Assembly: GCA_041916775.1 (NCBI GenBank)
Contig: JAYRYZ010000005.1
Coordinates: 62,001-126,000 of the forward strand
Length of the DNA: 64,000 nt
Direction of reading: 5' to 3'
Source of the DNA: UBA2357 sp041916775
GTDB taxonomy: Bacteria > Pseudomonadota > Gammaproteobacteria > Burkholderiales > Rhodocyclaceae
The notes beneath the pieces are model-generated. The model was not told where the DNA came from, searched no databases, and saw only the letters and a list, made by a program, of their open reading frames with translations. Below, piece by piece: positions 35,346 to 44,249 of the stretch; positions within the stretch are counted from its first letter, which is position 1, and the number at the start of each line of letters is the position of its first letter. The position numbers were made by a program, and so were the translations under genes.

Positions 35346-38000
35346 ATGAACAAAGCATCCCAACTGCTGCTCCGGTTATGCATCGCCGCCATCCTCGCAT
35401 TTCTGGTGGCGGCCGGGCAGTACGCGATCTGGAAACAAATGAACCATGGCGCCGACTTCGTCAGTTCCGCCGAGGGGAGTATACAGGGCTACGCCTATAC
35501 CGCGTTCCAGCGCGACCAGAGCCCGCTGCGCGGCGACAGGCCGAGCGAGGCGGAGATCGGCCGCGACCTCGACCTGCTGTCGTTGACTGCGCCACGCATC
35601 CGCACCTACGGCATCACCGACAACCCGTCGATTGTGCCGCTTGCCGCTCAGAAGGGCCTGACCGTGACAGCGGGTGCATGGATATCGGTGGATGAAGAGG
35701 CGAACCGGCGAGAAGTGGATGCACTCATCGAAACCGCGCGCAAGTACCGCAACGTCAACCGCGTCATGGTCGGCAACGAAGTACTGTTGCGCGGTGACCT
35801 GAAGGTCGACCAACTCATTGCCCACCTCGACACCGCGCGCAAGGCGCTGCGCCGCCAAAAGACGCCCGTGTCCACCGCCGAACCCTGGCACGTGTGGCTG
35901 AAGTACCCCGAACTCGCCGATCACGTCGATTACATTGCGGTTCACCTGTTGCCCTACCACGAGGGTGTGCCGGTCGAGGAAGCGGTGAAGTACGCCTTCA
36001 TCCGCTACGACGAGTTGCTCAAGACCTTCCCGGGCAAGAAGATCGTCATCGGCGAAATCGGCTGGCCGAGCAATGGCCCGAGCATCGCCAGCATGGGCGC
36101 AGAGCGCACCACCTCGGAAGCTTCGATGGAGAACGCGGCACGCTTCATCCGCGAGTTCCTTGCCCACCCTCGCACCAGCAGCCTCGACTACTTCATCATG
36201 GAGGCGATCGACCAACCCTGGAAGATCGAGGTCGAAGGCTGGGCGGGCGCATACTGGGGCGTCTTCAATGCCGAGCGTCAGCAGAAATTCCCGCTCGATG
36301 GTTTGATCTACCCCGACATCCGCTGGCAACAGAAGGCGCTCACGGGCGCGGCGATCGCCTTCATCCCGATGATGCTGATCGCCTTCTTCCTCAAGGAGTG
36401 GAGCATCGCCGGGCGAGTCTGGCTGATGGCGCTGGTGCAGGCCTGTTGCGCGACCCTCGTGATCGGCGCGAGCGTGCCGGCCGATTACTACCTGTCGCAG
36501 CGCGACCTGGTTGGGCTGGGCCTGCTGATCACTGCGACCGCGCTCACGATCGCGGTGCTGCTGTCGCACGGCTTCGAGTTCGGCGAGGCGATGTTCAACC
36601 GCAACTGGAAGCGCCGCTTCACGCCACTGCCGCCCCATGCGCCAGAGAAGCAGCCTTTCGTCTCGATTCATCTGGCCTGCTACAACGAGCCACCCGAGAT
36701 GGTGATCGCCACCATCGACAGCCTCGCGGCAATGGACTACGCCAATTTCGAGGTGCTGGTACTGGACAACAACACCAAGGACGAGGCGCTGTGGAAGCCG
36801 CTCGAGAAGCGCTGCGCGGAGCTTGGCCCACGCTTCCGCTTCTACCACCTCGAGAACTGGCCCGGCTTCAAGGCGGGTGCGCTCAACTTCGGCCTGCGCC
36901 AGACGGACCCGCGTGCTGCCGTGGTCGGCGTCGTCGATGCCGATTATGTCGTGTCGCCGGACTGGCTGTCCTGTCTCATCCCGCACTTCGACAAGGAAGA
37001 CGTCGCTGTCGTGCAGGCGCCGCAGGCGCACCGCGACTGGGAGACGCACCCCTTCCGGCGCATGTGCAACTGGGAGTTCGACGGCTTCTTCCGCATCGGC
37101 ATGCACCACCGCAACGAGCGCAATGCGCTGATCCAGCACGGCACCATGACGCTGGTGCGCCGCACCTCGCTCGAGGAGGTCGGAGGCTGGTCGGAATGGT
37201 GCATATGCGAGGATACCGAACTCGGCCTGCGCCTGATCGAAAAGGGCTATGACACCCGCTATGTCGACCATGTGCTCGGCAAGGGCCTCACGCCGTCCGA
37301 CTTCGCCGCGATCAAGAGCCAACGCTTCCGCTGGGCGTTCGGCGCGATGCAGATCCTCAAGGCGCACCTGCCGGCGATGCTCGGCCCGAGCAAGCTCAAC
37401 CTTGCGCAGCGCTACCACTTCCTCACCGGCTGGTTCGCCTGGCTGGGGGATGCGCTGCAGCTCGTTTTCGCGCTAGGCAGCCTGCTGTGGACGATCGGCA
37501 TGCTGTTCTTCCCGAAGGCCTTCGGCCTGCCGGTGGCGGCGCTGGCATTGCCGGTGCTGGGCTTCATGATTTTCAAGGCGGCGCTGGGGCCCATCCTCTA
37601 CCGCAAGACCATGGACGCACCGTGGGTGGACATCCTGGGCGCCTCGGTGCTGTCGGTCGGGCTTGCCCATGCCATTGCGCGCGGTGTGTTTGCCGGGCTG
37701 GTAAAAAAGAAAGGCGTGTTCGTGCGCACCCCAAAGGGCTGGCAGGCGCGCGGCGCGCTCGCCTTCTTCGGCCCGATCCGCGAGGAAATGCTGATGTTGT
37801 TCGCATTAGTTGCGGGCGCGGCGGCCCTCGTCGGCCTGCGCGGCACAACCGACCTCGAGGCCCAACTCTGGGTCGCAATCCTCGGCCTGCAGTGCGTGCC
37901 CTACGTCGCGAGCATCCTGTGTCAGGTGGCGGCCTACATGCCGGAGCGCCCGGCAGCGAAGCCGGTCGAGCAGCAGGCCGCGACCGCGCTCGGTCACTGA
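35346..38000 (+). CDS. ndvB: GH17-GT2 fusion membrane glucan synthase (NdvB-like)
   Basis: The 884-residue protein has an anchor (LLLRLCIAAILAFLVAAGQY), a GH17 domain (about 45-325) with VGNEVLLR and VIGEIGWPS, several helices and a GT2 cellulose-synthase-like domain (about 435-690). The GT motifs are complete: VLDNNTKDE, VVDADYVV, CEDTELGLRL and QRFRWAFGA. Four or more C-terminal helices follow. Such GH17-GT2 fusions, including NdvB of Bradyrhizobium and Pseudomonas, make linear or cyclic beta-1,3-glucans in the periplasm. The GH17 half may cyclise or branch the chain. The upstream 144 bp are AT-rich and should hold the promoter. Confidence 0.88.
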   Translation: MNKASQLLLRLCIAAILAFLVAAGQYAIWKQMNHGADFVSSAEGSIQGYAYTAFQRDQSPLRGDRPSEAEIGRDLDLLSLTAPRIRTYGITDNPSIVPLAAQKGLTVTAGAWISVDEEANRREVDALIETARKYRNVNRVMVGNEVLLRGDLKVDQLIAHLDTARKALRRQKTPVSTAEPWHVWLKYPELADHVDYIAVHLLPYHEGVPVEEAVKYAFIRYDELLKTFPGKKIVIGEIGWPSNGPSIASMGAERTTSEASMENAARFIREFLAHPRTSSLDYFIMEAIDQPWKIEVEGWAGAYWGVFNAERQQKFPLDGLIYPDIRWQQKALTGAAIAFIPMMLIAFFLKEWSIAGRVWLMALVQACCATLVIGASVPADYYLSQRDLVGLGLLITATALTIAVLLSHGFEFGEAMFNRNWKRRFTPLPPHAPEKQPFVSIHLACYNEPPEMVIATIDSLAAMDYANFEVLVLDNNTKDEALWKPLEKRCAELGPRFRFYHLENWPGFKAGALNFGLRQTDPRAAVVGVVDADYVVSPDWLSCLIPHFDKEDVAVVQAPQAHRDWETHPFRRMCNWEFDGFFRIGMHHRNERNALIQHGTMTLVRRTSLEEVGGWSEWCICEDTELGLRLIEKGYDTRYVDHVLGKGLTPSDFAAIKSQRFRWAFGAMQILKAHLPAMLGPSKLNLAQRYHFLTGWFAWLGDALQLVFALGSLLWTIGMLFFPKAFGLPVAALALPVLGFMIFKAALGPILYRKTMDAPWVDILGASVLSVGLAHAIARGVFAGLVKKKGVFVRTPKGWQARGALAFFGPIREEMLMLFALVAGAAALVGLRGTTDLEAQLWVAILGLQCVPYVASILCQVAAYMPERPAAKPVEQQAATALGH

Positions 38001-38046
38001 TCCGCCACGACGCCACGCCTGGGATCCTTCTTGGCCTCCTCATCCC

Positions 38047-38075
38047 CCATCAGCCGCGCCTCAGGCGGCTGATGG
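38047..38075 (-). terminator. Hairpin spanning the end of the flavin-barrel gene
   Basis: A perfect 11-bp stem (38047-38057 with 38065-38075) has its loop on the TGA stop of the minus-strand gene (38061-38063). There is no T run. It lies between converging genes. Confidence 0.4.
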
Positions 38076-38801
38076 CGCACCGTAGGCCTTGGCATACGCC
38101 CGCGTGAGGGCCCTCTCCAACAACTCGCCGGCGGAGTAGTCCGCCAGGCCTTCCGGCCGCTCCACGCCAGGGAGTGTGCGCGGACACGGCTCCGGCGCGC
38201 CCAGCACGGTTCGCACCGGCAGGCGCTCGGCATGGATCGGCAGGGCGTAGTCCTCATCGTCATCGACCACGCCGCGCGCGCGAATCTTGGCCGACGCCTC
38301 CTCGATCTCCATGACGATCACCGCGGTGGCCTTGATCTCCTGCTCGGTGGTCGCGCGCAGTTGCGCGGTGCGGCCGGGAAAGAGTCTGTCCACCATCATC
38401 ACCAGCGCGCGCGCCTTCTCGTCGGGATCGGTGACCAGGCGCGCATTGCCGAAGGCCATCACCGAGCGATAGTCGGCCGAGTGGTTGAAGCCGCTGCGTG
38501 CCAGCACCAGGCTGTCGAGGTGGGTGACGGTGACACAGGCGCGCTGCCCCTCCGAGAGATTGCGCAGCATGCGGCTGGCGCTGCTGCCGTGCCAGTAGAG
38601 CCGCGAGCCCTCGCGCCAGAAGAAGGTCGGGGTGCAGAAGGGCTGGCCGTCGATCACGTAGGCCACATGGCACAGCATCGCAGCGTCGAGTAGCGGATGC
38701 ACCGTAGCGTGATCGTAGTGGCCGCGGTCGTGGCGACGGCGCACACGGCTGCGCTCGCTGGCGGGATAGGCATTCGGATTTGCGGCTTGGTTCTCGGACA
38801 T
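38061..38801 (-). CDS. Pyridoxamine 5'-phosphate oxidase-family flavin split-barrel protein
   Basis: The protein has 246 residues from ATG 38801 (GGGAG site 6 nt before it). The split-barrel core runs from HPLLDAAMLCHVAYVIDG through PTFFWREGSRLYWHGSSA to SVMAFGNARLV. This family binds FMN, F420 or heme, and members may oxidise pyridoxamine phosphate, but many do not. It is divergent from a MocR-type regulator over a 123-bp gap. MocR proteins of the PdxR type control vitamin B6 genes and use PLP as ligand, so a link to B6 or PLP status is a reasonable guess. Confidence 0.87.
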   Translation of the reverse strand: MSENQAANPNAYPASERSRVRRRHDRGHYDHATVHPLLDAAMLCHVAYVIDGQPFCTPTFFWREGSRLYWHGSSASRMLRNLSEGQRACVTVTHLDSLVLARSGFNHSADYRSVMAFGNARLVTDPDEKARALVMMVDRLFPGRTAQLRATTEQEIKATAVIVMEIEEASAKIRARGVVDDDEDYALPIHAERLPVRTVLGAPEPCPRTLPGVERPEGLADYSAGELLERALTRAYAKAYGAPSAA

Positions 38802-38924
38802 GAAGTCTCCCGGCTGGATGGAATGTGGAACGTGAAATGGGCACATGGGAGCAAGGCGAATTGCACTCTTCCCGGCACCGGTGCACGATGCACGCATAGA
38901 TTGGCCTGCAGAAGATCCAATTCA

Positions 38925-40349
38925 ATGAAGAAACGACAGACCAAATCGCCAGACTGGTCGGACCTGATCCCGATACTTCCGGGCTCCGGTCCGCGCCGGC
39001 AGGCGCTGCACGCGGAGCTGCGCGCGCTGATCGAGAGCGGACGCGTCGCACCCGGCACGCGCTTGCCGCCCAGCCGGGCACTGTCCGCGCGGCTGGGAAT
39101 CGCGCGTGGCGCAGTCGTGGCGGCATTCGAGCAGCTTGTCGCCGATGGCTTCGCCGAGGCGCGCGTCGGCGCGGGCACCTTCGTCGCCGCGTCGGTCCCG
39201 CGGATCTCGCCGGCAGCACCAACCAAAGCGAGGACGACGTCAGCGGCGGCCCCGGCCCCCGTGCTGCCTGGCCGCCTAGGCAGCGCAATGGCCGATGCCC
39301 GCATGCTGGACACCTTCCGCAAGCTGCTCGCGCGGCATCTGATGCGTCCGGACGCGAGCCATTTCCACTATGCCGACCCGCGCGGAGACGTGCGCCTGCG
39401 GGAGGAGATCGCGCGTTACCTTCGCACCGCGCGGGCCGTGCGGGTCGAGGCCGAGCAGGTGGTGATCACCAGCGGCACCCAGCAGGCGCTCGATCTGTTC
39501 GCCCGCGCCGCCCTGCAACCCGGCGATGCGGTGTGGTTCGAGGACCCGGGCTACACCATGGCCGCTGCAGCACTGCGTGGCGCCGAGCTTCGCCTCGCGC
39601 CGGTGGCGGTGGACGATGAAGGCCTGAACGCGGCAGCCGGCATGGCATGCGCGCCGGACGCACGTGCGGTGTACCTGACCCCGTCGAACCAGTTTCCACT
39701 CGGGGTTACCCTGTCGATGCGCCGTCGTCTGGCCTTGCTCGACTGGGCGACGCGCACCGGCGCCTGGATCATCGAGGACGACTACGACAGCGAGTTCCGC
39801 TACGCCGGGCCGCCACTCGCCTCGCTGCAGGGCATGGACGGCAGCGGGCGGGTGATCTACCTCGGCACTTTCTCCAAGGCACTCTTTCCCGGCCTGCGCG
39901 CCGGCTACGCGGTAGTGCCGGAGCCGCTGCTCGACCGCTTTCTCGCAGTCCGCGAGCGCAGCGACCGCTATCCATGCAGCCTCGCAGCGGGCGCGCTGGC
40001 GGAACTGCTGCATGAGGGACATCTTGCGACACACCTGCGCCGCGCGCGCAAACGTGCGCAGCAATCACGCGATGCGCTCTGTGCCGGGCTGGCTGGCAGC
40101 CCGATGGGCGTGCGTGTGCCGGACCAGGGGCTTCATCTTGTCGCCGACCTGCCCGACTGGCTGGAGGAGGCCGCTGCGCAGCGATACGCGCTGCAGGCCG
40201 GGCTCGCGACGCGGGCGCTGTCGTCATTCCACCTTGGCGGTACCGCGCGCAGAGGTCTGGTGATCGGCTTCTCCGGCTTCGCGCCTGCGGCATTCAATGC
40301 GGCAGCTGCCGCCACGAGACGCTTGCTGATGGCCATTGTGCCAAGGTGA
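38925..40349 (+). CDS. MocR/PdxR-type GntR regulator with an aminotransferase-like domain
   Basis: The protein has 474 residues from ATG 38925. The N-terminal GntR winged helix (LHAELRALIESGRVAPGTRL, then SRALSARLGIARGAVVAAFE) covers about residues 24-90. A fold-type I aminotransferase domain follows, with the PLP lysine in LGTFSKALFPGLRAGY (Lys318), WIIEDDYDSEFRY and TPSNQFPLGV. PLP binding to this domain acts as the signal. The direct repeat TGCACG-A-TGCACG (38882-38894) just upstream is a candidate site, as MocR proteins often bind direct repeats. Confidence 0.92.
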   Translation: MKKRQTKSPDWSDLIPILPGSGPRRQALHAELRALIESGRVAPGTRLPPSRALSARLGIARGAVVAAFEQLVADGFAEARVGAGTFVAASVPRISPAAPTKARTTSAAAPAPVLPGRLGSAMADARMLDTFRKLLARHLMRPDASHFHYADPRGDVRLREEIARYLRTARAVRVEAEQVVITSGTQQALDLFARAALQPGDAVWFEDPGYTMAAAALRGAELRLAPVAVDDEGLNAAAGMACAPDARAVYLTPSNQFPLGVTLSMRRRLALLDWATRTGAWIIEDDYDSEFRYAGPPLASLQGMDGSGRVIYLGTFSKALFPGLRAGYAVVPEPLLDRFLAVRERSDRYPCSLAAGALAELLHEGHLATHLRRARKRAQQSRDALCAGLAGSPMGVRVPDQGLHLVADLPDWLEEAAAQRYALQAGLATRALSSFHLGGTARRGLVIGFSGFAPAAFNAAAAATRRLLMAIVPR

Positions 40350-40504
40350 AGCAGCGTCCGGGACTGCGTCCTGCGGTGCGTCACACGCTGCGTCCGGCGG
40401 TACGGTACGCATTGCAAGCCGTCCATGCTAAGGTGCGGGCTGGCGCGTGACCGGAGGCTGGCGCAGATTTCGCCCGAGCCCCGCATAGTGAAGCAGATGA
40501 CATC

Positions 40505-42064
40505 ATGACGATCGACCAGAAACTGCTCGACGAGCTGGCCCGCCGGCAAACCGAGGCGCTCGCCTCCGGCGGGCCGGAGCGCATTGCCGCACGACATGCC
40601 AGGGGGCAACTCAGCGCGCGGGAGCGACTGATGGGTCTCTATGCGCGCGACACCTTCCAGGAGTTCGGCCTGCACGCCCAGCACGAGACGCGCAGCTTCG
40701 GCATGGAGGGCAAGAACCTGCCCGCCGATGGCGTCATCACCGGCATCGGCTTCGTTGATGGCCGCCCGGTGGCGGGCTTCAGCCAGGACTTCATGGTGGC
40801 CGGCGGCTCGCTCGGCAAGGTGCATGCAAGGAAGATCTGCGACCTGATGGACTATGCCGGCCGCGGCGGCATGCCGATCGTCGGCTTCAACGACTCCGGC
40901 GGTGCGCGCATCCAGGAAGGGGTGGAGAGCCTCTCGGGCTACGGCCAGGTGTTCAACCGCAACGTGATGATGTCGGGCGTGGTGCCGCAGATCGCGGTGA
41001 TCTGCGGGCCGTGCGCGGGCGGCGCGGTGTATTCGCCGGCGATGATGGATTTCCTCATCATGACGCGCCGTTCGGCGAGCATGTTCATCTGCGGGCCGGA
41101 GGTGATCCGCGCGGTGACGGGCCAGATCACCACGATGGAGGAGATCGGCTCGGCGGAGGCCCACGCGCGCGACTCGGGCAACATCCACTTCGTCGCCGAG
41201 GACGACCAGCACGCGATCGCGCTGGTGCGGCGCCTGCTGAGTTTCCTGCCGTCGAACAACATGATGGATCCGCCGCACGATCTCAGCGACACGATCACGC
41301 TCGGCGACGATCTCGACATCGAGGCGATCCTGCCGGGGGACGCGCGCATGCCCTACGACGTCAAGCACGTCATCGCGCGGCTCGCGGATGGTGGCGACTT
41401 CATGGAGGTGCAGGCCGAGTTCGCGCAGAACCTCGTCGTCGGCTTCGGGCGCATCAACGGCGTGGTGGTCGGCTTCGTCGCGAACCAGCCACTCGTCAAG
41501 GCAGGCACGCTGGACATCGACGCGTCGGACAAGGGCGCGCGCTTCATCCGCTTCTGCAACGTGTTCAACATCCCGCTCGTCACCCTGGTGGATGTGCCAG
41601 GTTTCCTGCCCGGCGTATCGCAGGAGAAGCAGGGCATCATCCGCCACGGCGCGAAGATGCTGTTCGCCTACGGCGCCTCGACCGTCCCCAAGCTCACGGT
41701 CATCATGCGCAAGGCCTACGGCGGGGCCTTCCTGGCGATGTGCTCGCGCGACATGGGCGCAGACCTGGTGCTCGCCTGGCCGACCGCGGAGATCGCGGTG
41801 ATGGGCGCCGAGGGTGCGGTGAACATCCTCTACCGCAAGGAGCTCGACGAGACGCCGGAGGCAGACCGGGCGGCACGTCGCCAGGCGCTCATCGAAGCCT
41901 ACCGGGCCGAGTTCGCGTCGCCCTATCAATCTGCCGGACGCATGTTCGTGCACGACGTCATCCAGCCGCGCCGCACCCGGGCGGCGCTGTCGCTCGCGCT
42001 GCGCTCGCTGCTCTCCAAGCGCGAGACGCGCCCGCCCAAGAAGCACGGCAACATCCCGCTCTAG
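40505..42064 (+). CDS. Biotin-dependent decarboxylase carboxyltransferase subunit (MmdA family)
   Basis: The 519-residue acyl-CoA carboxyltransferase has the two crotonase-like halves. The N half has GGSLGKVHARKICDLMDYA and FNDSGGARIQEGVESL; the C half has LVDVPGFLPGVSQEKQGII and MRKAYGGAFLAM. The next three genes encode a gamma/delta anchor, a biotin carrier and the sodium-pump beta subunit, so the reaction is decarboxylation of an acyl-CoA, not carboxylation. Methylmalonyl-CoA or glutaconyl-CoA are family substrates. No biotin carboxylase is next to it, which agrees. Confidence 0.9.
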   Translation: MTIDQKLLDELARRQTEALASGGPERIAARHARGQLSARERLMGLYARDTFQEFGLHAQHETRSFGMEGKNLPADGVITGIGFVDGRPVAGFSQDFMVAGGSLGKVHARKICDLMDYAGRGGMPIVGFNDSGGARIQEGVESLSGYGQVFNRNVMMSGVVPQIAVICGPCAGGAVYSPAMMDFLIMTRRSASMFICGPEVIRAVTGQITTMEEIGSAEAHARDSGNIHFVAEDDQHAIALVRRLLSFLPSNNMMDPPHDLSDTITLGDDLDIEAILPGDARMPYDVKHVIARLADGGDFMEVQAEFAQNLVVGFGRINGVVVGFVANQPLVKAGTLDIDASDKGARFIRFCNVFNIPLVTLVDVPGFLPGVSQEKQGIIRHGAKMLFAYGASTVPKLTVIMRKAYGGAFLAMCSRDMGADLVLAWPTAEIAVMGAEGAVNILYRKELDETPEADRAARRQALIEAYRAEFASPYQSAGRMFVHDVIQPRRTRAALSLALRSLLSKRETRPPKKHGNIPL

Positions 42065-42073
42065 CTTCACACA

Positions 42074-42499
42074 ATGGACTCGATCCTCTTCATCCTCTCC
42101 GGTTTCGCGGTTGTGCTCCTCGCGCTGGGCATGCTGTGGAGCGTGAGCGCGCTGATCGGGCGCATCTTCGTCAAGGTGTGCTCCGACCGGCCGGCAGGCG
42201 CCGCATCCGCGGCCGCGGTCGGGCAAACCGGCGCATCGACAGCGCCATCACCGCTGTCCTCGCCCTCCTCCAGCGCCCGCACCATTCCGGCCGCTCACCT
42301 CGCTGCGATCAGCGCCGCGGTCGCAGAGATCACGCACGGCAGAGGGCGCGTGGTCTCGGTGCTGGCGCCTGCGCAGGTGTTCACCAGCTGGGCGCAGGAA
42401 GGCCGCACCGAGCAGTTCTCGTCCCACCGGGTACGCTGGGATTGGGCCGTCTCGGGGCCACCGCACGTCTCCAACGAGCCGCCGCGCGAGGGCGCCTGA
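42074..42499 (+). CDS. Sodium-pump decarboxylase gamma/delta subunit (OadG family)
   Basis: The 141-residue protein has one N-terminal helix (FILSGFAVVLLALGMLWSVSALIGRIF). A long polar, Ala/Ser/Pro-rich region and a conserved-looking end (HVSNEPPREGA) follow. Small single-helix OadG proteins join the carboxyltransferase to the membrane beta subunit. It is longer than usual (about 80-110), with a low-complexity middle (GAASAAAVGQTGAS). A 9-nt gap follows the MmdA gene. Confidence 0.82.
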   Translation: MDSILFILSGFAVVLLALGMLWSVSALIGRIFVKVCSDRPAGAASAAAVGQTGASTAPSPLSSPSSSARTIPAAHLAAISAAVAEITHGRGRVVSVLAPAQVFTSWAQEGRTEQFSSHRVRWDWAVSGPPHVSNEPPREGA

Positions 42500-42523
42500 A
42501 CGCATCGCATTGAAGGAAACACG

Positions 42524-42961
42524 ATGAGAAACTTCCGCATCACCGTCGACGGCACGCCTTATCTCGTCAGCGTGGAGGAGTTGGACGCAGACGCGCCCCC
42601 TGGTGCATCTAACCAACCCTCGGCGCCCCCCGGTGCGTCCGGCCAACCCATCGCACCCGTCCCCGTGCATGCCGCTTCACTGGCGCAGCCGCAGGTAGCG
42701 AAGCCCGCTCGCACCGACTCCGCCCCGCCCGGTGAAGTCACAGGTGCCGGCAGCAGCGTGACGAGCCCGCTCGCCGGCACGGTCGTCAGCCTCGAAGTGG
42801 TGGTCGGCCAGACGGTGAAGCAGGGGCAGCCGGTGCTCGTGCTAGAGGCGATGAAGATGAACACCCATGTCACCGCCTCCCGCGGCGGACCCGTGACGGC
42901 GATCCACGTCGCTACCGGCGCCACCGTCGCCGAGGGTCAGGCGCTGCTCACCATCGGCTGA
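42524..42961 (+). CDS. Biotin carrier subunit of the sodium-pump decarboxylase
   Basis: The 145-residue protein has an N-terminal strand region (FRITVDGTPYLVSVEEL) and a flexible linker with repeated APPGAS. The biotinyl domain ends it, with the lysine in VLEAMKMNTHV (Lys111). The carboxyl group from the substrate is held on this biotin and moved to the beta subunit. A GAAGGAAA site lies before the ATG. 24-nt gap from the previous gene. Confidence 0.92.
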   Translation: MRNFRITVDGTPYLVSVEELDADAPPGASNQPSAPPGASGQPIAPVPVHAASLAQPQVAKPARTDSAPPGEVTGAGSSVTSPLAGTVVSLEVVVGQTVKQGQPVLVLEAMKMNTHVTASRGGPVTAIHVATGATVAEGQALLTIG

Positions 42962-43014
42962 ACGATGCACATCGACCACCCGCTGCCTCGCCCCCGCCCT
43001 TACCGGAGCCCGCG

Positions 43015-44160
43015 ATGGATGTGCTGAACGAGCTCATGGTGTTGACCGCCTTCGGCAAGGTGACGCCGCAGATGATCGTGATGTGGGCGGTGTCCATCGG
43101 GCTGCTGTATCTCGCCGTGTACAAGAACTTCGAGCCGCTCCTGCTGGTGCCGATCGCGTTCGGCGCGCTGCTCGCCAACCTGCCCACCGAAGGCCTCGTG
43201 AATGCGCCTGTGGGCGACACGCCCGGCGGCCTTTTCCACTACATCTCGCAGGGCGTGCACCTGGAGCTCTTCCCGCCGATCATCTTCCTCGGCGTGGGCG
43301 CGCTCACCGACTTCGGGCCGGTGATCGCCAACCCGCGCACCTTCCTGCTCGGCGCGGCAGCCCAGTTCGGCGTGTTCGCGACCTTCCTGGGTGCGGTCGC
43401 GCTCGGCTTCACCACCTATCAGGCGGCGGCGATCGGCATCATCGGCGGGGCGGACGGTCCGACCTCGATCTTCCTCGCCAACAAGCTCGCGCCCGAGCTG
43501 CTCGCACCGATCGCGGTCGCGGCCTACTCGTACATGGCGCTGGTGCCGCTGATCCAGCCGCCCATCATGCGCGCACTCACCACGCCGGCGGAGCGCGCGA
43601 TCCGCATGCGCTCGCTGCGCCAGGTGTCGAAGACGGAGAAGCTGATCTTCGCGCTCAGCGTGACCATCCTCGTGATCCTGCTGGTGCCGGCAGCGTCGGC
43701 GCTCATCGGCATGCTGATGCTGGGCAACTTCCTGCGCGAGTGCGGCGTCACCGAGCGGCTGAGCAAGGCGGCGCAGAACGAGATCATCAACGTGGTCACG
43801 ATCTTCCTCGGCGCCTCGGTCGGCATCTCGATGACCGGCGAGCGCTTCCTGCAGCTGGAGACGCTCAAGATCATGGCGCTCGGCATCGTCGCCTTCGCAA
43901 TCTCGACCGCCTCGGGCGTGCTGATGGCGAAGCTGATGAACCTGTTCTCGAAGGAGAAGATCAACCCGCTGATCGGCTCGGCCGGGGTGTCGGCGGTGCC
44001 GATGGCGGCACGCGTGAGCCAGGTCGAAGGCCAGAAGGCCGATCCGGGCAACTTCCTGCTGATGCACGCGATGGGGCCGAACGTCGCGGGCGTGATCGGC
44101 ACCGCAATCGTCGCGGGCTACTTCATCGCCCGCCTCGGCGGCGTGGAGGCCAGCGGCTGA
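43015..44160 (+). CDS. Sodium-translocating decarboxylase beta subunit (OadB/MmdB family)
   Basis: The 381-residue integral membrane protein has about ten helices and the family hallmarks ALLANLPTEG, IFLGVGALTDFGPVIANP, GGADGPTSIFLANKLAPELL and GSAGVSAVPMAARVSQ. The conserved Asp in GGADGP is the sodium-binding residue in this family. It decarboxylates carboxybiotin and pumps sodium ions out. Gene order carboxyltransferase, small anchor, carrier, pump matches the mmd operon of Veillonella and Propionigenium. Expected ligands: Na+ and carboxybiotin. Confidence 0.94.
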   Translation: MDVLNELMVLTAFGKVTPQMIVMWAVSIGLLYLAVYKNFEPLLLVPIAFGALLANLPTEGLVNAPVGDTPGGLFHYISQGVHLELFPPIIFLGVGALTDFGPVIANPRTFLLGAAAQFGVFATFLGAVALGFTTYQAAAIGIIGGADGPTSIFLANKLAPELLAPIAVAAYSYMALVPLIQPPIMRALTTPAERAIRMRSLRQVSKTEKLIFALSVTILVILLVPAASALIGMLMLGNFLRECGVTERLSKAAQNEIINVVTIFLGASVGISMTGERFLQLETLKIMALGIVAFAISTASGVLMAKLMNLFSKEKINPLIGSAGVSAVPMAARVSQVEGQKADPGNFLLMHAMGPNVAGVIGTAIVAGYFIARLGGVEASG

Positions 44161-44249
44161 GGCAACCGCCGGGCCGGCGGCCCCTCCGGCGCCCGCACCC
44201 GGCGCCACCCGCCGCGTCCCGAACGCCGACGCGCGCGCCCTTGCCGCGC

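Noticed and set aside
35376..37418. 680-codon minus-strand frame opposite the GH17-GT2 fusion
   Set aside because: Antisense shadow of a high-GC gene; no membrane segments or motifs, and the sense gene has complete catalytic motifs.
40355..40400. Three GCGTCC-type repeats after the MocR gene
   Set aside because: Only 6-7 nt long and uneven in spacing; expected often in sequence this rich in G and C.
42074..42961. Frameshift or gene split between the OadG-like gene and the biotin carrier
   Set aside because: Each has its own start, the carrier has a good ribosome site, and separate small subunits are normal in this family.
44161..44249. GC-rich inverted repeats between the decarboxylase beta gene and the LysR gene
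   Set aside because: Many weak overlapping GC pairings without T run; none stands out over chance at this composition.
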